Position numbers and translations under genes: made by a program. A stretch of 64,000 bases of DNA from Streptomyces sp. NBRC 109706 (GTDB lineage: Bacteria; Actinomycetota; Actinomycetes; Streptomycetales; Streptomycetaceae). The notes beneath the pieces were generated by a model. The model ran no database searches. It had not been told where the DNA came from and saw only the letters and a list, made by a program, of their open reading frames with translations. Shown piece after piece: positions 1 to 8,455 of this stretch; positions within the stretch are counted from its first letter, which is position 1, and each line of letters begins with the position of its first letter. The stretch spans positions 1,116,001 through 1,180,000 of the forward strand of contig NZ_BBOM01000004.1 of assembly GCF_000974485.1 (NCBI RefSeq). The letters are read 5' to 3'.

Positions 1-32
1 GAGTCAACCAACCACCGAGGAGCGGAAGCACT

Positions 33-584
33 GTGCAGCTGGTCGTCGCCCGGGTGGGCCGGGCCCATGGCATCAAGGGCGAGGTCACCGTCGAGGTACG
101 CACGGACGAGCCCGAACTGCGGCTGGCGCCCGGGCAGGTGCTGGCCACCGAGCCGCCCGAGGCGGGCCCGCTGACCATCGAGAGCGGACGGGTGCACAGC
201 GGACGGCTGCTGCTGCGCTTCGCCGGCGTCGCCGGACGTGACGCGGCCGAGGCGCTGCGGAACACGCTGCTGGTCGCCGAGGTCGATCCGGAGCAGCGCC
301 CCGACGACCCCGAGGAGTTCTACGACCACCAACTGATCGGCCTCGACGTGGTCACCACCGGGGGCGAGCCGATCGGCGAGGTGCGGGAGATGGCCCATCT
401 GCCCGCCCAGGACCTGCTGGTGGTGGCCAGGCCGGACGGCGGCGAGGTGTTCGTGCCCTTTGTCGAGGCCATCGTGCCGACCATCGACATCGAGCGGCGG
501 CGCGTGGTCGTCGACCCCCCGCCGGGGCTGCTCGACGACGCGGCGGACGACTCCGGGGGTGCTTCCGCCGAGGCCGGCTCATGA
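33..584 (+). CDS. rimM: Ribosome maturation factor RimM
   Basis: This 183-residue protein is a 30S assembly factor that binds S19 and helps mature the head of the small subunit. The N-terminal RimM domain begins with the family signature [12 protein letters not shown] at residues 7-18, and a PRC-barrel-like half follows from about residue 95 ([12 protein letters not shown]). The GTG start is supported by GAGGAGCGG at 18-26. The last codons overlap the trmD start as ATGA, the usual rimM-trmD coupling. The 32 bases before it hold only this ribosome binding site and the unreadable end of whatever gene lies to the left, which in this genus is normally a KH-domain RNA-binding protein. Confidence 0.95.
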   Translation: MQLVVARVGRAHGIKGEVTVEVRTDEPELRLAPGQVLATEPPEAGPLTIESGRVHSGRLLLRFAGVAGRDAAEALRNTLLVAEVDPEQRPDDPEEFYDHQLIGLDVVTTGGEPIGEVREMAHLPAQDLLVVARPDGGEVFVPFVEAIVPTIDIERRRVVVDPPPGLLDDAADDSGGASAEAGS

Positions 585-1390
585 GGCTGGACGTCATCAC
601 GATCTTCCCCGAGTACCTGGAGCCGCTGAACGTCTCCCTGGTCGGCAAGGCGCGCGCCAGGGGACAGCTCGACGTCCGGGTGCACGACCTCCGTTCCTGG
701 ACCCATGACCGCCACCACACCGTCGACGACACCCCCTACGGCGGCGGCCCCGGCATGGTGATGAAGCCCGAGCCCTGGGGCGAGGCGCTGGACGCGGTGC
801 TCGCCTCGGGCGAGGGCCGGCCGGTGATCATCGTCCCGACGCCCAGCGGCCGCCCGTTCACCCAGGAGCTGGCGGTGGCCCTGGCCGACGAGCCCTGGCT
901 GGTCTTCACCCCCGCCCGCTACGAGGGCATCGACCGGCGGGTGATCGACGAGTACGCCGACCGCCTCGATGTGCGGGAGGTCTCCATCGGGGACTACGTC
1001 CTGGCCGGTGGCGAGGCGCCGGTGCTGGTGATGGTCGAGGCCGTGGCCCGGCTGCTCCCCGGGGTGCTGGGCAACGCCGCCTCGCATCGGGACGACTCCT
1101 TCGCGCCGGGGGAGATGGCCGAGCTGCTGGAGGGCCCGGTCTTCACCAAGCCGCCCGAATGGCGCGGCCGGACGGTGCCCGAGGTGCTCAGCAGCGGCCA
1201 CCACGGGCGGATCGCCCGCTGGCGCCGTGACGAGGCGCTGCGCCGCACCAGCGCCAACCGGCCGGATCTGATCGCCGGTTGCGCCGCCGGGACGTTCGAC
1301 CGGCAGGATCGGGAGACGCTGGCCGAGCTGGGCTGGGAGCCGGGGCCCGATGGCCGATTTTGTCGGGTGTCCCCGGCCGTGGAAGAATAG
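581..1390 (+). CDS. trmD: tRNA (guanine-37-N1)-methyltransferase TrmD
   Basis: TrmD (269 aa) transfers a methyl group from SAM to N1 of G37 in tRNAs with G at position 36, which prevents +1 frameshifting. The SPOUT trefoil-knot region is clear: [13 protein letters not shown] at about 49-61, RYEGIDRR at 113-120 and [11 protein letters not shown] at 135-145. The length is normal for the family. The start overlaps rimM by four bases (ATGA), so the two are translationally coupled, and rplS follows after 134 bases. This is the standard rimM-trmD-rplS order. Confidence 0.96.
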   Translation: MRLDVITIFPEYLEPLNVSLVGKARARGQLDVRVHDLRSWTHDRHHTVDDTPYGGGPGMVMKPEPWGEALDAVLASGEGRPVIIVPTPSGRPFTQELAVALADEPWLVFTPARYEGIDRRVIDEYADRLDVREVSIGDYVLAGGEAPVLVMVEAVARLLPGVLGNAASHRDDSFAPGEMAELLEGPVFTKPPEWRGRTVPEVLSSGHHGRIARWRRDEALRRTSANRPDLIAGCAAGTFDRQDRETLAELGWEPGPDGRFCRVSPAVEE

Positions 1391-1524
1391 GCCGCTGGCT
1401 CACGCCAGGCGCGCGACCCCGCCACAGGGGGACCAACGCCGCCGAGCGCGTCCGGGCCGCACCCACCCGTCATCTCGAACGTTCCGCCGATGACCTGTGG
1501 CATCGACGAGGAAAGCAGCAGACC

Positions 1525-1872
1525 ATGAACCTCCTGGACAGCATCGACAGCGCATCGCTGCGCGAGGACGTGCCGAACTTCCGGCCGGGGGACACCGTCA
1601 ACGTCCACGTCCGCGTCATCGAGGGAAACCGCTCCCGGGTGCAGCAGTTCAAGGGCGTGGTCATCCGCCGCCAGGGTTCCGGCGTCCGGGAGACCTTCAC
1701 GGTCCGCAAGATCAGCTTTGGCGTGGGCGTCGAGCGCACCTTCCCGGTGCACACCCCGGTCGCGGAGAAGATCGAGGTCGTGACCCGCGGTGACGTCCGC
1801 CGCGCCAAGCTCTACTACCTGCGCAACCTTCGGGGCAAGGCCGCGAAGATCAAGGAGAAGCGGGAGAACTGA
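1525..1872 (+). CDS. rplS: 50S ribosomal protein L19
   Basis: L19 (115 aa) sits at the interface between the 30S and 50S subunits. The sequence is canonical, with [13 protein letters not shown] near residue 21, [11 protein letters not shown] in the middle and a basic tail ending KIKEKREN. The ATG at 1525 is chosen because the family starts here and GAGGAAAG lies just upstream. The open frame continues upstream to 1279, but that part has no family resemblance and lies largely inside trmD. The 134-base gap after trmD may carry a leader, but no specific structure was recognised in it. Confidence 0.96.
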   Translation: MNLLDSIDSASLREDVPNFRPGDTVNVHVRVIEGNRSRVQQFKGVVIRRQGSGVRETFTVRKISFGVGVERTFPVHTPVAEKIEVVTRGDVRRAKLYYLRNLRGKAAKIKEKREN

Positions 1873-1902
1873 GCCGCCCGGGCGGCCGGTTAGCATCTCC
1901 GC

Positions 1903-2631
1903 GTGACCGACTCCGACGCGGCAGAACCCCCGGCAGAGCCCGCAGCAGAACGCTCCGAGCGCGACCAGTCCTCCGACCCGCCAAGGGCCAGGAGGCGTTG
2001 GTCGCGCTCGATGCGTTTCTGGCTCTGCGTGCTGCTGGCCACGGTGGTGGTCACCTCGCTGGTCAGCAGGTTTGTGATACAGCCCTTTGTGATCCCCAGC
2101 GGATCGATGGAGGGTACGCTGCGCGTCGGCGACCGGGTCTTCGTGAACAAGCTCGCCTATGAGTTCGGGGGCGAGATCCGCCGGGGTGACATCATCGTCT
2201 TCGACGGCAGCGGTTCGTTTGTCGCCGAGGAGCCCGACCCCGGTTTCATCGAGGGGCTGGTGCGGACGGCCGCCGGCGCCGTGGGGTTGGCGCGGTCGTC
2301 CGACTCGGACTTCGTGAAGCGGGTGATCGGCATCGGCGGGGACCGGGTGATCTGCTGCGACGACGAGGGAAGGATCCAGGTCAACGGCGAGCCGTTGGAC
2401 GAGCCATATCTGTATCCGGGGGACAAACCTTCGAATGTCAGGTTTGATGTTCGAGTACCTGAGGGACGGTTGTGGGTAATGGGCGACCACCGTTCCGACT
2501 CGGCGGACTCCCGGGAGTACCTCGGCGCCCCGGGAGGCGGCACCGTCCCCGAAAACAAGGTCATCGGCCGTGCCGAGTGGGTCGGTTGGCCCATCGGCCA
2601 CTGGACGTCCCTCCGGTCGGACCATGGGTGA
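1903..2631 (+). CDS. Type I signal peptidase (first of four, SipW-like position)
   Basis: This 242-residue membrane serine protease removes signal peptides from exported proteins at the outer face of the membrane. A basic N-terminus precedes one transmembrane segment at about 39-60. The catalytic pair is visible: Ser68 in PSGSM and Lys139 in FVKRVIGIGGD. The box GDHRSDSADSR lies at 194-204. It is the first of four consecutive paralogues and has no long tail. The GTG start lies 30 bases after rplS, and the end overlaps the next sip gene by eight bases (ATGGGTGA). Streptomyces names the four sipW, sipX, sipY and sipZ; exact orthology was not tested, so no symbol is given. Confidence 0.93.
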   Translation: MTDSDAAEPPAEPAAERSERDQSSDPPRARRRWSRSMRFWLCVLLATVVVTSLVSRFVIQPFVIPSGSMEGTLRVGDRVFVNKLAYEFGGEIRRGDIIVFDGSGSFVAEEPDPGFIEGLVRTAAGAVGLARSSDSDFVKRVIGIGGDRVICCDDEGRIQVNGEPLDEPYLYPGDKPSNVRFDVRVPEGRLWVMGDHRSDSADSREYLGAPGGGTVPENKVIGRAEWVGWPIGHWTSLRSDHG

Positions 2632-3910
2632 GCGGGGCCGCCCGCGCGGTCGGCGGGCCGGTGGCGCGGGCCGGAGAGGGCCCGCCGGGCGGGGCGGGGG
2701 CCAGGAGCCGGGCACACCGTCCAGCCCTGGAGAGGAGCCGCGTTGGGGCCGGCACGCCGCCCCCCGTGGCCAGTCGCCGGCGGGGTCGGGGGAGTCCTCG
2801 GCCGAGGGGCCGGCGGAGGAGCGGCCGGCCACGCTGCGCGGCCCCGGCGAGGGCCGGGCCGACCGGCGCCGGGCGGCGAAGCGGATCAAGCGCCGCAGAC
2901 GGCTGCGCGCCACCCGGGAGATACCGATCCTGATCGGCACGGCGCTGCTGATCGCGCTCTTCCTGAAGACGTTCCTGGTGCAGGCGTTCGTGATCCCGTC
3001 CGGGTCCATGGAACAGACCATCAAGATCGACGACCGGGTGCTGGTGGACAAGCTCACCCCGTGGTTCGGCTGGGAGCCGAGCCGGGGCGACGTGGTGGTC
3101 TTCAAGGACCCCGGAGGCTGGCTCGACCAGGAGCCGGCCGGCGAGGAGAGCGATCCCCCGGTGGGGATCAAGCAGGTCAGGGACGCGCTCACCTGGATCG
3201 GTCTGTTGCCGTCCCAGGACGATCAGGATCTGATCAAGCGGGTGATCGGGACCGGCGGTGACACGGTGGTCTGCTGCGACGAGAGCGGCCGGATCACGGT
3301 GAACGGCGCCGCGCTGGACGAGCCCTACCTCTACCCGGGAAATCCGCCGTCCCAGATCGAGTTCGAGGTCGAGGTGCCCGAGGGGCGCCTCTTCGTGATG
3401 GGAGATCACCGCTCCAACTCCGCCGATTCCCGCTATCACCTGGACGACCCGGGACAAGGTACGGTACCGGAGGACCTTGTGGTGGGGCGGGCCATGGTGA
3501 TCGCGTGGCCCTTCGGACACTGGCAACGGCTGGGTGACACGGAGGCGTTCTCCGGGGTGCCGGAGCCGGGAGGCGGCACCGTCGACGCCCAGGGTTCCGG
3601 CCAAGCCAAGGAAAAGCCCTCCCTGCCGATCCCTGCGGAACTCCCGCTCGTTATGGGTGTGGTGGGCCTGTTGCGGCCCTCGGACGGGTCACTGCGTAGC
3701 AAGAGGAGCGGATGTGGGGGATGTGGCGGTGGGTGCGCGATCCAACGCGGAGGAGCCGGAGGAGCGTCGTCCGGTGAGTCCGAGTGGCGAGCCGCCCGGC
3801 GATGGTCCCTCCGGCGTGGGGTCGGCCGCCGGCGCCGCCGAAGACGCCGCGCCCGGGGCTGCGGAGGAGGCGGGGGCGAGGATCCGGCTGGAGAAGGCGG
3901 ATCCGGATAG
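2624..3910 (+). CDS. Type I signal peptidase (second of four, SipX-like position)
   Basis: A type I signal peptidase with a long, charged N-terminal cytoplasmic region (about 100 residues, Arg/Gly/Pro-rich). One membrane anchor follows (ATREIPILIGTALLIALFLK), then catalytic Ser128 in PSGSM and Lys205 in LIKRVIGTGGD. The start at ATG 2624 overlaps the stop of the first sip gene. The frame stays open to 3910, which is 197 bases past the likely start of the third sip gene at 3714. The predicted tail after about residue 363 is Gly/Arg/Ala-rich and looks like out-of-frame translation of the next gene's N-terminus. A frameshift or lost stop near the true end (about 3660-3710) is possible; the catalytic domain itself is intact. 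Confidence 0.8.
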   Translation: MGERGRPRGRRAGGAGRRGPAGRGGGQEPGTPSSPGEEPRWGRHAAPRGQSPAGSGESSAEGPAEERPATLRGPGEGRADRRRAAKRIKRRRRLRATREIPILIGTALLIALFLKTFLVQAFVIPSGSMEQTIKIDDRVLVDKLTPWFGWEPSRGDVVVFKDPGGWLDQEPAGEESDPPVGIKQVRDALTWIGLLPSQDDQDLIKRVIGTGGDTVVCCDESGRITVNGAALDEPYLYPGNPPSQIEFEVEVPEGRLFVMGDHRSNSADSRYHLDDPGQGTVPEDLVVGRAMVIAWPFGHWQRLGDTEAFSGVPEPGGGTVDAQGSGQAKEKPSLPIPAELPLVMGVVGLLRPSDGSLRSKRSGCGGCGGGCAIQRGGAGGASSGESEWRAARRWSLRRGVGRRRRRRRRARGCGGGGGEDPAGEGGSG

Positions 3911-4811
3911 CGCCGCTCCGAGCGGTGCGGTCGGCTCGGGCGGCGTCGGGGACGAGGCCGGGGCGGATGATCCCGCCGGGGACGGCGCCGGCGGTCGTCG
4001 GCGCAAGCAGCGGTCCTTCTGGAAGGAACTGCCGATCCTGATCATCATCGCCGTGGCGTTGGCGCTGGTGATCAAGACCTTCCTGGTGCAGGCGTTCTCC
4101 ATCCCCTCGGACTCCATGCAGAACACCCTCCAGCGCGGGGACCGGGTGCTGGTGGACAAGCTCACCCCCTGGTTCGGCAACACGCCGGATCGGGGCGAGG
4201 TGGTGGTCTTCCACGATCCGGGCGGTTGGCTCGGCGAGTCCCCCGCCAACGAGGGCGTGGGCGCGGTGATCCAGGACGGGCTGAGCTTCATCGGGCTGAT
4301 GCCGTCCGCCGAGGACCAGGATCTGATCAAGCGGGTGATCGCGGTCGGCGGGGACACGGTGGAATGCCACAAGGGCGGCCCGGTCCTGGTGAACGGCGAG
4401 GCGCTGGACGAGAGTGCCTATCTCTACCCGGGCAACACCCCCTGCGACGACCGTCCGTTCGGCCCGATCGAGGTGCCCGACGGGCGGCTGTGGATGATGG
4501 GCGACCACCGTCAGGACTCCCTCGACTCCCGCTACCACCAGAACCTCCCCGGGCAGGGCACGGTCTCCGTGGACGATGTGGTGGGCCGCGCCATCGTGAT
4601 CGCCTGGCCGGTCACGCGTTGGGGCACGCTGCCCGTGGGGGGCGAGCTGGGGGCGGTGGCCGGCGCCGCGCTGGCCGGGACGCCGGGCTCGGCGGTGCTG
4701 GCCGGGGTGGTGCCGCTGGCGTGGTGGCGCCGCCACCGGGCGGCCACGGCCGGGCGCGAGGCGGGGGCCCGAACGGCGTCCGTGGCGGGGACGCCGTCCC
4801 CCGAGGGCTGA
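3714..4811 (+). CDS. Type I signal peptidase (third of four, SipY-like position)
   Basis: A 365-residue signal peptidase I. The N-terminal 100 residues are acidic and low in complexity (Ala/Gly/Glu/Asp). A membrane anchor at about 103-125 (KELPILIIIAVALALVIK) is followed by Ser134 in PSDSM and Lys206 in LIKRVIAVGGD, with GDHRQDSLDSR further on. A second hydrophobic stretch near the C-terminus (GAVAGAALAG to AGVVPLAWW) suggests a C-terminal membrane segment. GTG 3714 is chosen because AGAGGAG ends five bases upstream. The frame is open further upstream but there lies inside the preceding sip gene. Its 5' end therefore overlaps that gene's open frame by 197 bases. Confidence 0.9.
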   Translation: MGDVAVGARSNAEEPEERRPVSPSGEPPGDGPSGVGSAAGAAEDAAPGAAEEAGARIRLEKADPDSAAPSGAVGSGGVGDEAGADDPAGDGAGGRRRKQRSFWKELPILIIIAVALALVIKTFLVQAFSIPSDSMQNTLQRGDRVLVDKLTPWFGNTPDRGEVVVFHDPGGWLGESPANEGVGAVIQDGLSFIGLMPSAEDQDLIKRVIAVGGDTVECHKGGPVLVNGEALDESAYLYPGNTPCDDRPFGPIEVPDGRLWMMGDHRQDSLDSRYHQNLPGQGTVSVDDVVGRAIVIAWPVTRWGTLPVGGELGAVAGAALAGTPGSAVLAGVVPLAWWRRHRAATAGREAGARTASVAGTPSPEG

Positions 4812-4868
4812 TCGACCCCCGGCCGCTGGGTAGTGTCACCTCCTGAGACGAATCGGGAGGGGGCGCCG

Positions 4869-5639
4869 ATGAGCAGGACTCCACGCCGTGGTGGACGACT
4901 CGGCCGTGCGCTGTCCAACATCGCCGTGGGCCTTGGCTGTGTGTTGTTTCTCGGCGGGTTCGTGCTGGCTGCCTTTCTCTATCAGCCGTACACCGTGCCG
5001 ACCGACTCCATGGCCCCCGTGGTCTCCTCGGGGGATCGGGTGCTCGCCGAGCGGATCGAGGGCCATGAGGTTCGGCACGGGGACGTGGTGGTCTTCAGCG
5101 ACGCCGAGTGGGGCGATCTGCCGATGATCAAACGGGTCGTCGGCATGGGTGGCGACACGGTCGCCTGCTGTGACGAATCCGGCCGGCTGACGGTGAACGG
5201 GGATCCCATCGAGGAGCCCTATCTCGACGAGAGATACGGGGAGTACGCGGCCTCGCCGACCGGCTTTACCGCCGAGGTGCCCGAGGGGGAGCTGTTTCTG
5301 CTCGGGGATGATCGATCCGATTCCCTGGATTCGCGCAGTCTTCTTGCCGAGGGCAGCCCGGCGACGGTGCCGCAGGACGCGGTGTCCGCCCGGGTGGAGG
5401 CCACGGTCTGGCCGTTCGACCGGATCGGCTCGTTGCCCGAGGCCGACGGCTTCGCCGACCAGCCCGGCGGCGTGTCGGGGAACGGTCCGCTGTGGCCTCT
5501 GGTGTGGGCCACGGGGGCCGGCGCGGTGTTGATCATCGCCGGCGCGGCCTATCCGCCGATCGCCCGGCTGACCTCGCGTTCCCGGCGCGATGGCGTGCAC
5601 TCGTCGTCGGTGACGCACAATGAGGGGACGCACGGCTGA
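4869..5639 (+). CDS. Type I signal peptidase (fourth of four, SipZ-like position)
   Basis: A 256-residue signal peptidase I and the most divergent of the four. The membrane anchor is at about 18-38, Ser47 lies in PTDSM and Lys88 in MIKRVVGMGGD. GDDRSDSLDSR replaces the GDHR box of the other three. A C-terminal hydrophobic stretch (WPLVWATGAGAVLIIAGAA) predicts a second membrane segment. ATG 4869 is preferred because GGGAGGGGG lies directly upstream; an in-frame GTG at 4833 would add 12 residues. It ends a few bases before the DUF2469 gene, so the cluster is probably one transcription unit. Confidence 0.92.
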   Translation: MSRTPRRGGRLGRALSNIAVGLGCVLFLGGFVLAAFLYQPYTVPTDSMAPVVSSGDRVLAERIEGHEVRHGDVVVFSDAEWGDLPMIKRVVGMGGDTVACCDESGRLTVNGDPIEEPYLDERYGEYAASPTGFTAEVPEGELFLLGDDRSDSLDSRSLLAEGSPATVPQDAVSARVEATVWPFDRIGSLPEADGFADQPGGVSGNGPLWPLVWATGAGAVLIIAGAAYPPIARLTSRSRRDGVHSSSVTHNEGTHG

Positions 5640-5652
5640 AGGGGATCACGCC

Positions 5653-5988
5653 ATGAGTGCCGAGGACCTCGAAAAGTACGAGACCGAGATGGAGCTCAAG
5701 CTCTATCGGGAGTACCGGGACGTGGTCGGGCTATTCACGTATGTGATCGAAACCGAGCGTCGTTTCTACCTCACCAACGACTACGAGATGCAGGTGCACT
5801 CGGTCCAGGGCGAGGTGTTCTTCGAGGTCTCCATGGCGGACGCCTGGGTCTGGGACATGTACCGGCCGGCCAGGTTCGTCAAGCAGGTGCGGGTGCTCAC
5901 ATTCAAGGACGTGAACATCGAGGAGCTCAACCGCAGCGAGCTCGACCTGCCGGAGGACAACGGGTTTCGGGGCGGGCGCGGGGGCTAG
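5653..5988 (+). CDS. DUF2469 family protein
   Basis: This 111-residue acidic protein belongs to a small, highly conserved actinobacterial family of unknown function. It opens MSAEDLEKYETEMELKLYRE and continues with two aromatic-rich stretches (FTYVIETERRFYLTNDYEMQ and VSMADAWVWDMYRPARFVKQ, within residues 30-85). There is no signal peptide or membrane segment. ATG 5653 follows GAAGGGGAT and fits the conserved start; the open frame reaches back to 5620 inside the last sip gene. Its constant position beside rplS and the signal peptidases hints at a cytosolic role linked to translation or secretion, but nothing in the sequence gives an activity. Confidence 0.9.
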   Translation: MSAEDLEKYETEMELKLYREYRDVVGLFTYVIETERRFYLTNDYEMQVHSVQGEVFFEVSMADAWVWDMYRPARFVKQVRVLTFKDVNIEELNRSELDLPEDNGFRGGRGG

Positions 5989-6098
5989 TGCTTCCGTTTC
6001 ACCCGCGCGGGTGAGCGGTTTCTCGCCACCGGCCCGGTTGTCCACAGATTTGCGATCACTCGCCGTCCGGGTCTCGCTTTCGTGCCACTCTGCGGCCC

Positions 6099-7505
6099 AT
6101 GAGGTCGCTCTTCGGTCGGCTGACCGCGCTGCTGTGTCTGGCGTCGGCCCTGGCCCTGCTGGGCCCGGCGCCGGCGTACCCGTCCCTGTCCCCGTCCCGC
6201 CCGCCCGCCGTGTCATCCGTGACATCCGTGTCATCCGGCCTCGCGGAGGTGGCCGCCCCGGTGGTGAGCGCCCGACCGGGGGAGTGGGGTGCGGCTTCCG
6301 CGCCCGGGGAGGATCCCGGGGGGAGCGGGGGCGCGGCCTGGTCCGGGTGGCCGGTGCCCGGGGCGGACGGGGGCGGGCGGCCGGTGGTGGAGCGAGGCTT
6401 CGAGCCACCGCCCCGGCCCTGGTCCGCGGGACACCGCGGGGTGGATCTGGCCACGGCCCCGGGGGCCCGGGTGCGGGCGGTGGCCGAGGGGCGGGTCTCC
6501 TTCGCCGGCACCGTCGCCGGGCGCGGGGTGGTCACGGTGGAGCTGGCGGAATCCGGCCGGCCGCCGCTCCGGCTGACCCATGAGCCGCTTACACCGGCCG
6601 TCCGGGAGGGCGATCGGGTGCTGGCCGGACAGGTCCTGGGGGAGCTGGCGGCCGGGCCGTTCCACTGCGACGCGCCCTGTCTGCACTGGGGGCTGCGGCG
6701 CGACGACCGCTACCAGGATCCGCTCGCCCTGATCCCGGAGCGGCTGCTACGCCCGGGGCCCGCTCGGCTGCTGCCCACCCTCGGCATCCCCGAGCCCGTC
6801 GACGGCGACGGGCTCGACGGCGACGGGCTCGACGGAGGCCACCCCGTCCACGGCGACCCGCACCGCCACCTCGGCGATCCGCTCGGGGGACGGGGCCCCT
6901 GGCCCTTCGGCGGCGGCGACGGCCGCCACCGCCCCGTCGACGATTCCGCGCAGCAGACCGGCCACCACGACCGGCTCCCGATGGCCCAGATCGCGCAGCA
7001 CTCCGACCACCAGCTCGGCCAGGGCGCCATGGGCGGCCCTGATGCCGGCCCGCGTCACATCGTCCAACTCGCTGCTGGAGATCGCGACGACTGCCTGGTG
7101 GCGCCGGTCGGTGGCCAGCGCGAGCTGCTGCCGCACATAGGCGGTGATCTTCTCCCGAGGCGTGTCCACGGCGTCCATCGCCGCCTCGATCTCGGCGGCC
7201 CAGAGCGGGAAGTCGGTGGCGCACAGCTCGGCGACCAGATCCGCCCGGGAGGAGAAGTACTCATAGACCGAGGAGCGGGCCAGCCCCGTCCGCTCGGCCA
7301 GCGCCGGGAACGTCAGGGCGCGGGCGCCGCCTTCGGCCAGCAGGGTGCGCGCGGCGTCCAACAGGGCAGCTCGTCGCATCCTGCGATGCTCGGCCACCGT
7401 GGCCGCTCTGATCCTGGGCACCTTCTCACTCTAGGGCGTCAGCCGGCCCGCCGGCGCCGGTGGCCGGATCAGCCGGTCACATCGGCCAGTTTCGCGCGCA
7501 ACTGA
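6099..7505 (+). CDS. Secreted M23 (LytM-type) peptidase family protein, 3' end uncertain
   Basis: The N-terminus is a Sec signal peptide (residues 1-27, [20 protein letters not shown]). A Pro/Ser/Gly linker follows, then an LytM domain at about 100-215. The first metal-ligand motif is present (GHRGVD, His112 and Asp116), but the usual HxH pair reads CLH (Cys194, His196), so zinc binding may be weakened or lost. Homologous sequence seems to finish near residue 226 (about position 6780). The frame then stays open for roughly 240 codons of Gly/Asp/His/Arg-rich sequence that is exactly antisense to the tetR gene. Either the protein really has this tail or a frameshift hides an earlier stop; the domain call is firm and the 3' boundary is not. 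Confidence 0.6.
   Translation: MRSLFGRLTALLCLASALALLGPAPAYPSLSPSRPPAVSSVTSVSSGLAEVAAPVVSARPGEWGAASAPGEDPGGSGGAAWSGWPVPGADGGGRPVVERGFEPPPRPWSAGHRGVDLATAPGARVRAVAEGRVSFAGTVAGRGVVTVELAESGRPPLRLTHEPLTPAVREGDRVLAGQVLGELAAGPFHCDAPCLHWGLRRDDRYQDPLALIPERLLRPGPARLLPTLGIPEPVDGDGLDGDGLDGGHPVHGDPHRHLGDPLGGRGPWPFGGGDGRHRPVDDSAQQTGHHDRLPMAQIAQHSDHQLGQGAMGGPDAGPRHIVQLAAGDRDDCLVAPVGGQRELLPHIGGDLLPRRVHGVHRRLDLGGPEREVGGAQLGDQIRPGGEVLIDRGAGQPRPLGQRRERQGAGAAFGQQGARGVQQGSSSHPAMLGHRGRSDPGHLLTLGRQPARRRRWPDQPVTSASFARN
6747..7421 (-). CDS. TetR/AcrR-family transcriptional regulator
   Basis: A 224-residue one-domain repressor-type regulator. The N-terminal helix-turn-helix spans about 16-62 ([15 protein letters not shown] to [21 protein letters not shown]). 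A helical ligand-binding region follows, and the acidic C-terminal tail has a short repeat (EPVAV twice, near 205-214). It lies 47 bases downstream of whiG in the same direction and may be co-transcribed with it. The whole gene is antisense to the open 3' part of the M23 gene. The GTG start at 7421 is preceded almost directly by GAGAAG, an unusually short spacing, so a downstream ATG (residue 15) is possible. The ligand is unknown. Confidence 0.85.
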   Translation of the reverse strand: MPRIRAATVAEHRRMRRAALLDAARTLLAEGGARALTFPALAERTGLARSSVYEYFSSRADLVAELCATDFPLWAAEIEAAMDAVDTPREKITAYVRQQLALATDRRHQAVVAISSSELDDVTRAGIRAAHGALAELVVGVLRDLGHREPVVVAGLLRGIVDGAVAAVAAAEGPGAPSPERIAEVAVRVAVDGVASVEPVAVEPVAVDGLGDAEGGQQPSGPRA

Positions 7506-8311
7506 AGCACCGATTTGGTGTGGATCTGGCTGACCCGGCTCTCCGTTACCCCGAGGACCGCGCCGATCTCGGCGAGCGTCAGCCCCTCGTAGTAGTAGAG
7601 CGTCACCACCGTCTTCTCCCGATCGGGCAGCGTGTTGACCGCGCGTGCCAACAGGCGACGCAGCTCGCGGTCCTCCGCCACCTCCACCGGATTGTCGGCG
7701 GCGGTGTCCTCCAGGGTGTCCATCAGACTGAGCCGGTCGCCGCCGCCCTCCCCCGCGTGCAGCAGCTCCTCCAGGGCCACCACGTTGGCCAGCGACAACT
7801 GGCTGAAGACCGCGTGCAGTTCCTCCAACGCGATATCCATCTCCGCCGCGACCTCGGCCTCCGAGGGCGTCCGTCGAAGGGAGGCCTCCAGGGTGGCGTA
7901 GGCCCGCTCGATGGCCCGGGCCTTCTGTCGGACCGAGCGGGGAATCCAGTCCAGGGCGCGCAGTTCGTCGATCATCGCCCCCCTGATACGGGTGATGGCA
8001 TAGGTTTCGAACTTGATGGAGCGGGTCGGATCGAACTTCTCGATGGCGTCGATGAGGCCGAAGATCCCGGACGAGACGAAATCGGCCTGCTCCACGTTGG
8101 GCGGCAGCCCCACGCTCACCCGACCGGCCACGTACTTCACCAACGGTGAGTAGTGGAGGATCAGCTGCTCGCGGAGCCGCTCGTCACCCGATGACTTGTA
8201 AGCACGCCACAGCTCGTCGAGCGCTGAGGGGGCCGGGGGGATCATGGCGCCCTCCGCCACGGCCGGTGCTGCCTGGGCCACGTGCCAAGGCCCGAGGGAG
8301 TGCTGGGGCAT
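7469..8311 (-). CDS. whiG: RNA polymerase sigma factor WhiG (FliA family)
   Basis: WhiG (280 aa) is the alternative sigma factor that commits aerial hyphae to sporulation in Streptomyces and is related to motility sigma factor FliA. Region 2 is clear ([18 protein letters not shown], then [19 protein letters not shown]). Region 3 follows ([19 protein letters not shown]), and region 4 ends in [20 protein letters not shown] near residues 242-262. The length equals the known family size. Its activity is known to be held in check by anti-sigma RsiG with c-di-GMP; RsiG is not in this window. The 144 bases between it and dprA should hold its promoter. Confidence 0.95.
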   Translation of the reverse strand: MPQHSLGPWHVAQAAPAVAEGAMIPPAPSALDELWRAYKSSGDERLREQLILHYSPLVKYVAGRVSVGLPPNVEQADFVSSGIFGLIDAIEKFDPTRSIKFETYAITRIRGAMIDELRALDWIPRSVRQKARAIERAYATLEASLRRTPSEAEVAAEMDIALEELHAVFSQLSLANVVALEELLHAGEGGGDRLSLMDTLEDTAADNPVEVAEDRELRRLLARAVNTLPDREKTVVTLYYYEGLTLAEIGAVLGVTESRVSQIHTKSVLQLRAKLADVTG

Positions 8312-8455
8312 ACGTCGTCTTGAGCCGTTCTGAGGGGGGTCCGTGCGGGTTCTGGCGACAGAACTCTGTGAGCGTAGCGTGACTGAGAGGTCGCATCGCG
8401 CAGGTGCCGCGTCCGCGCCGATGCGCAGATACGTTCCGCTGGCCGCACCCTGGAG

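Noticed and set aside
6099..7505. Treating the M23 gene as the only gene here and discarding tetR
   Set aside because: The TetR frame has a canonical helix-turn-helix and full length, so it is the real occupant of 6747-7421.
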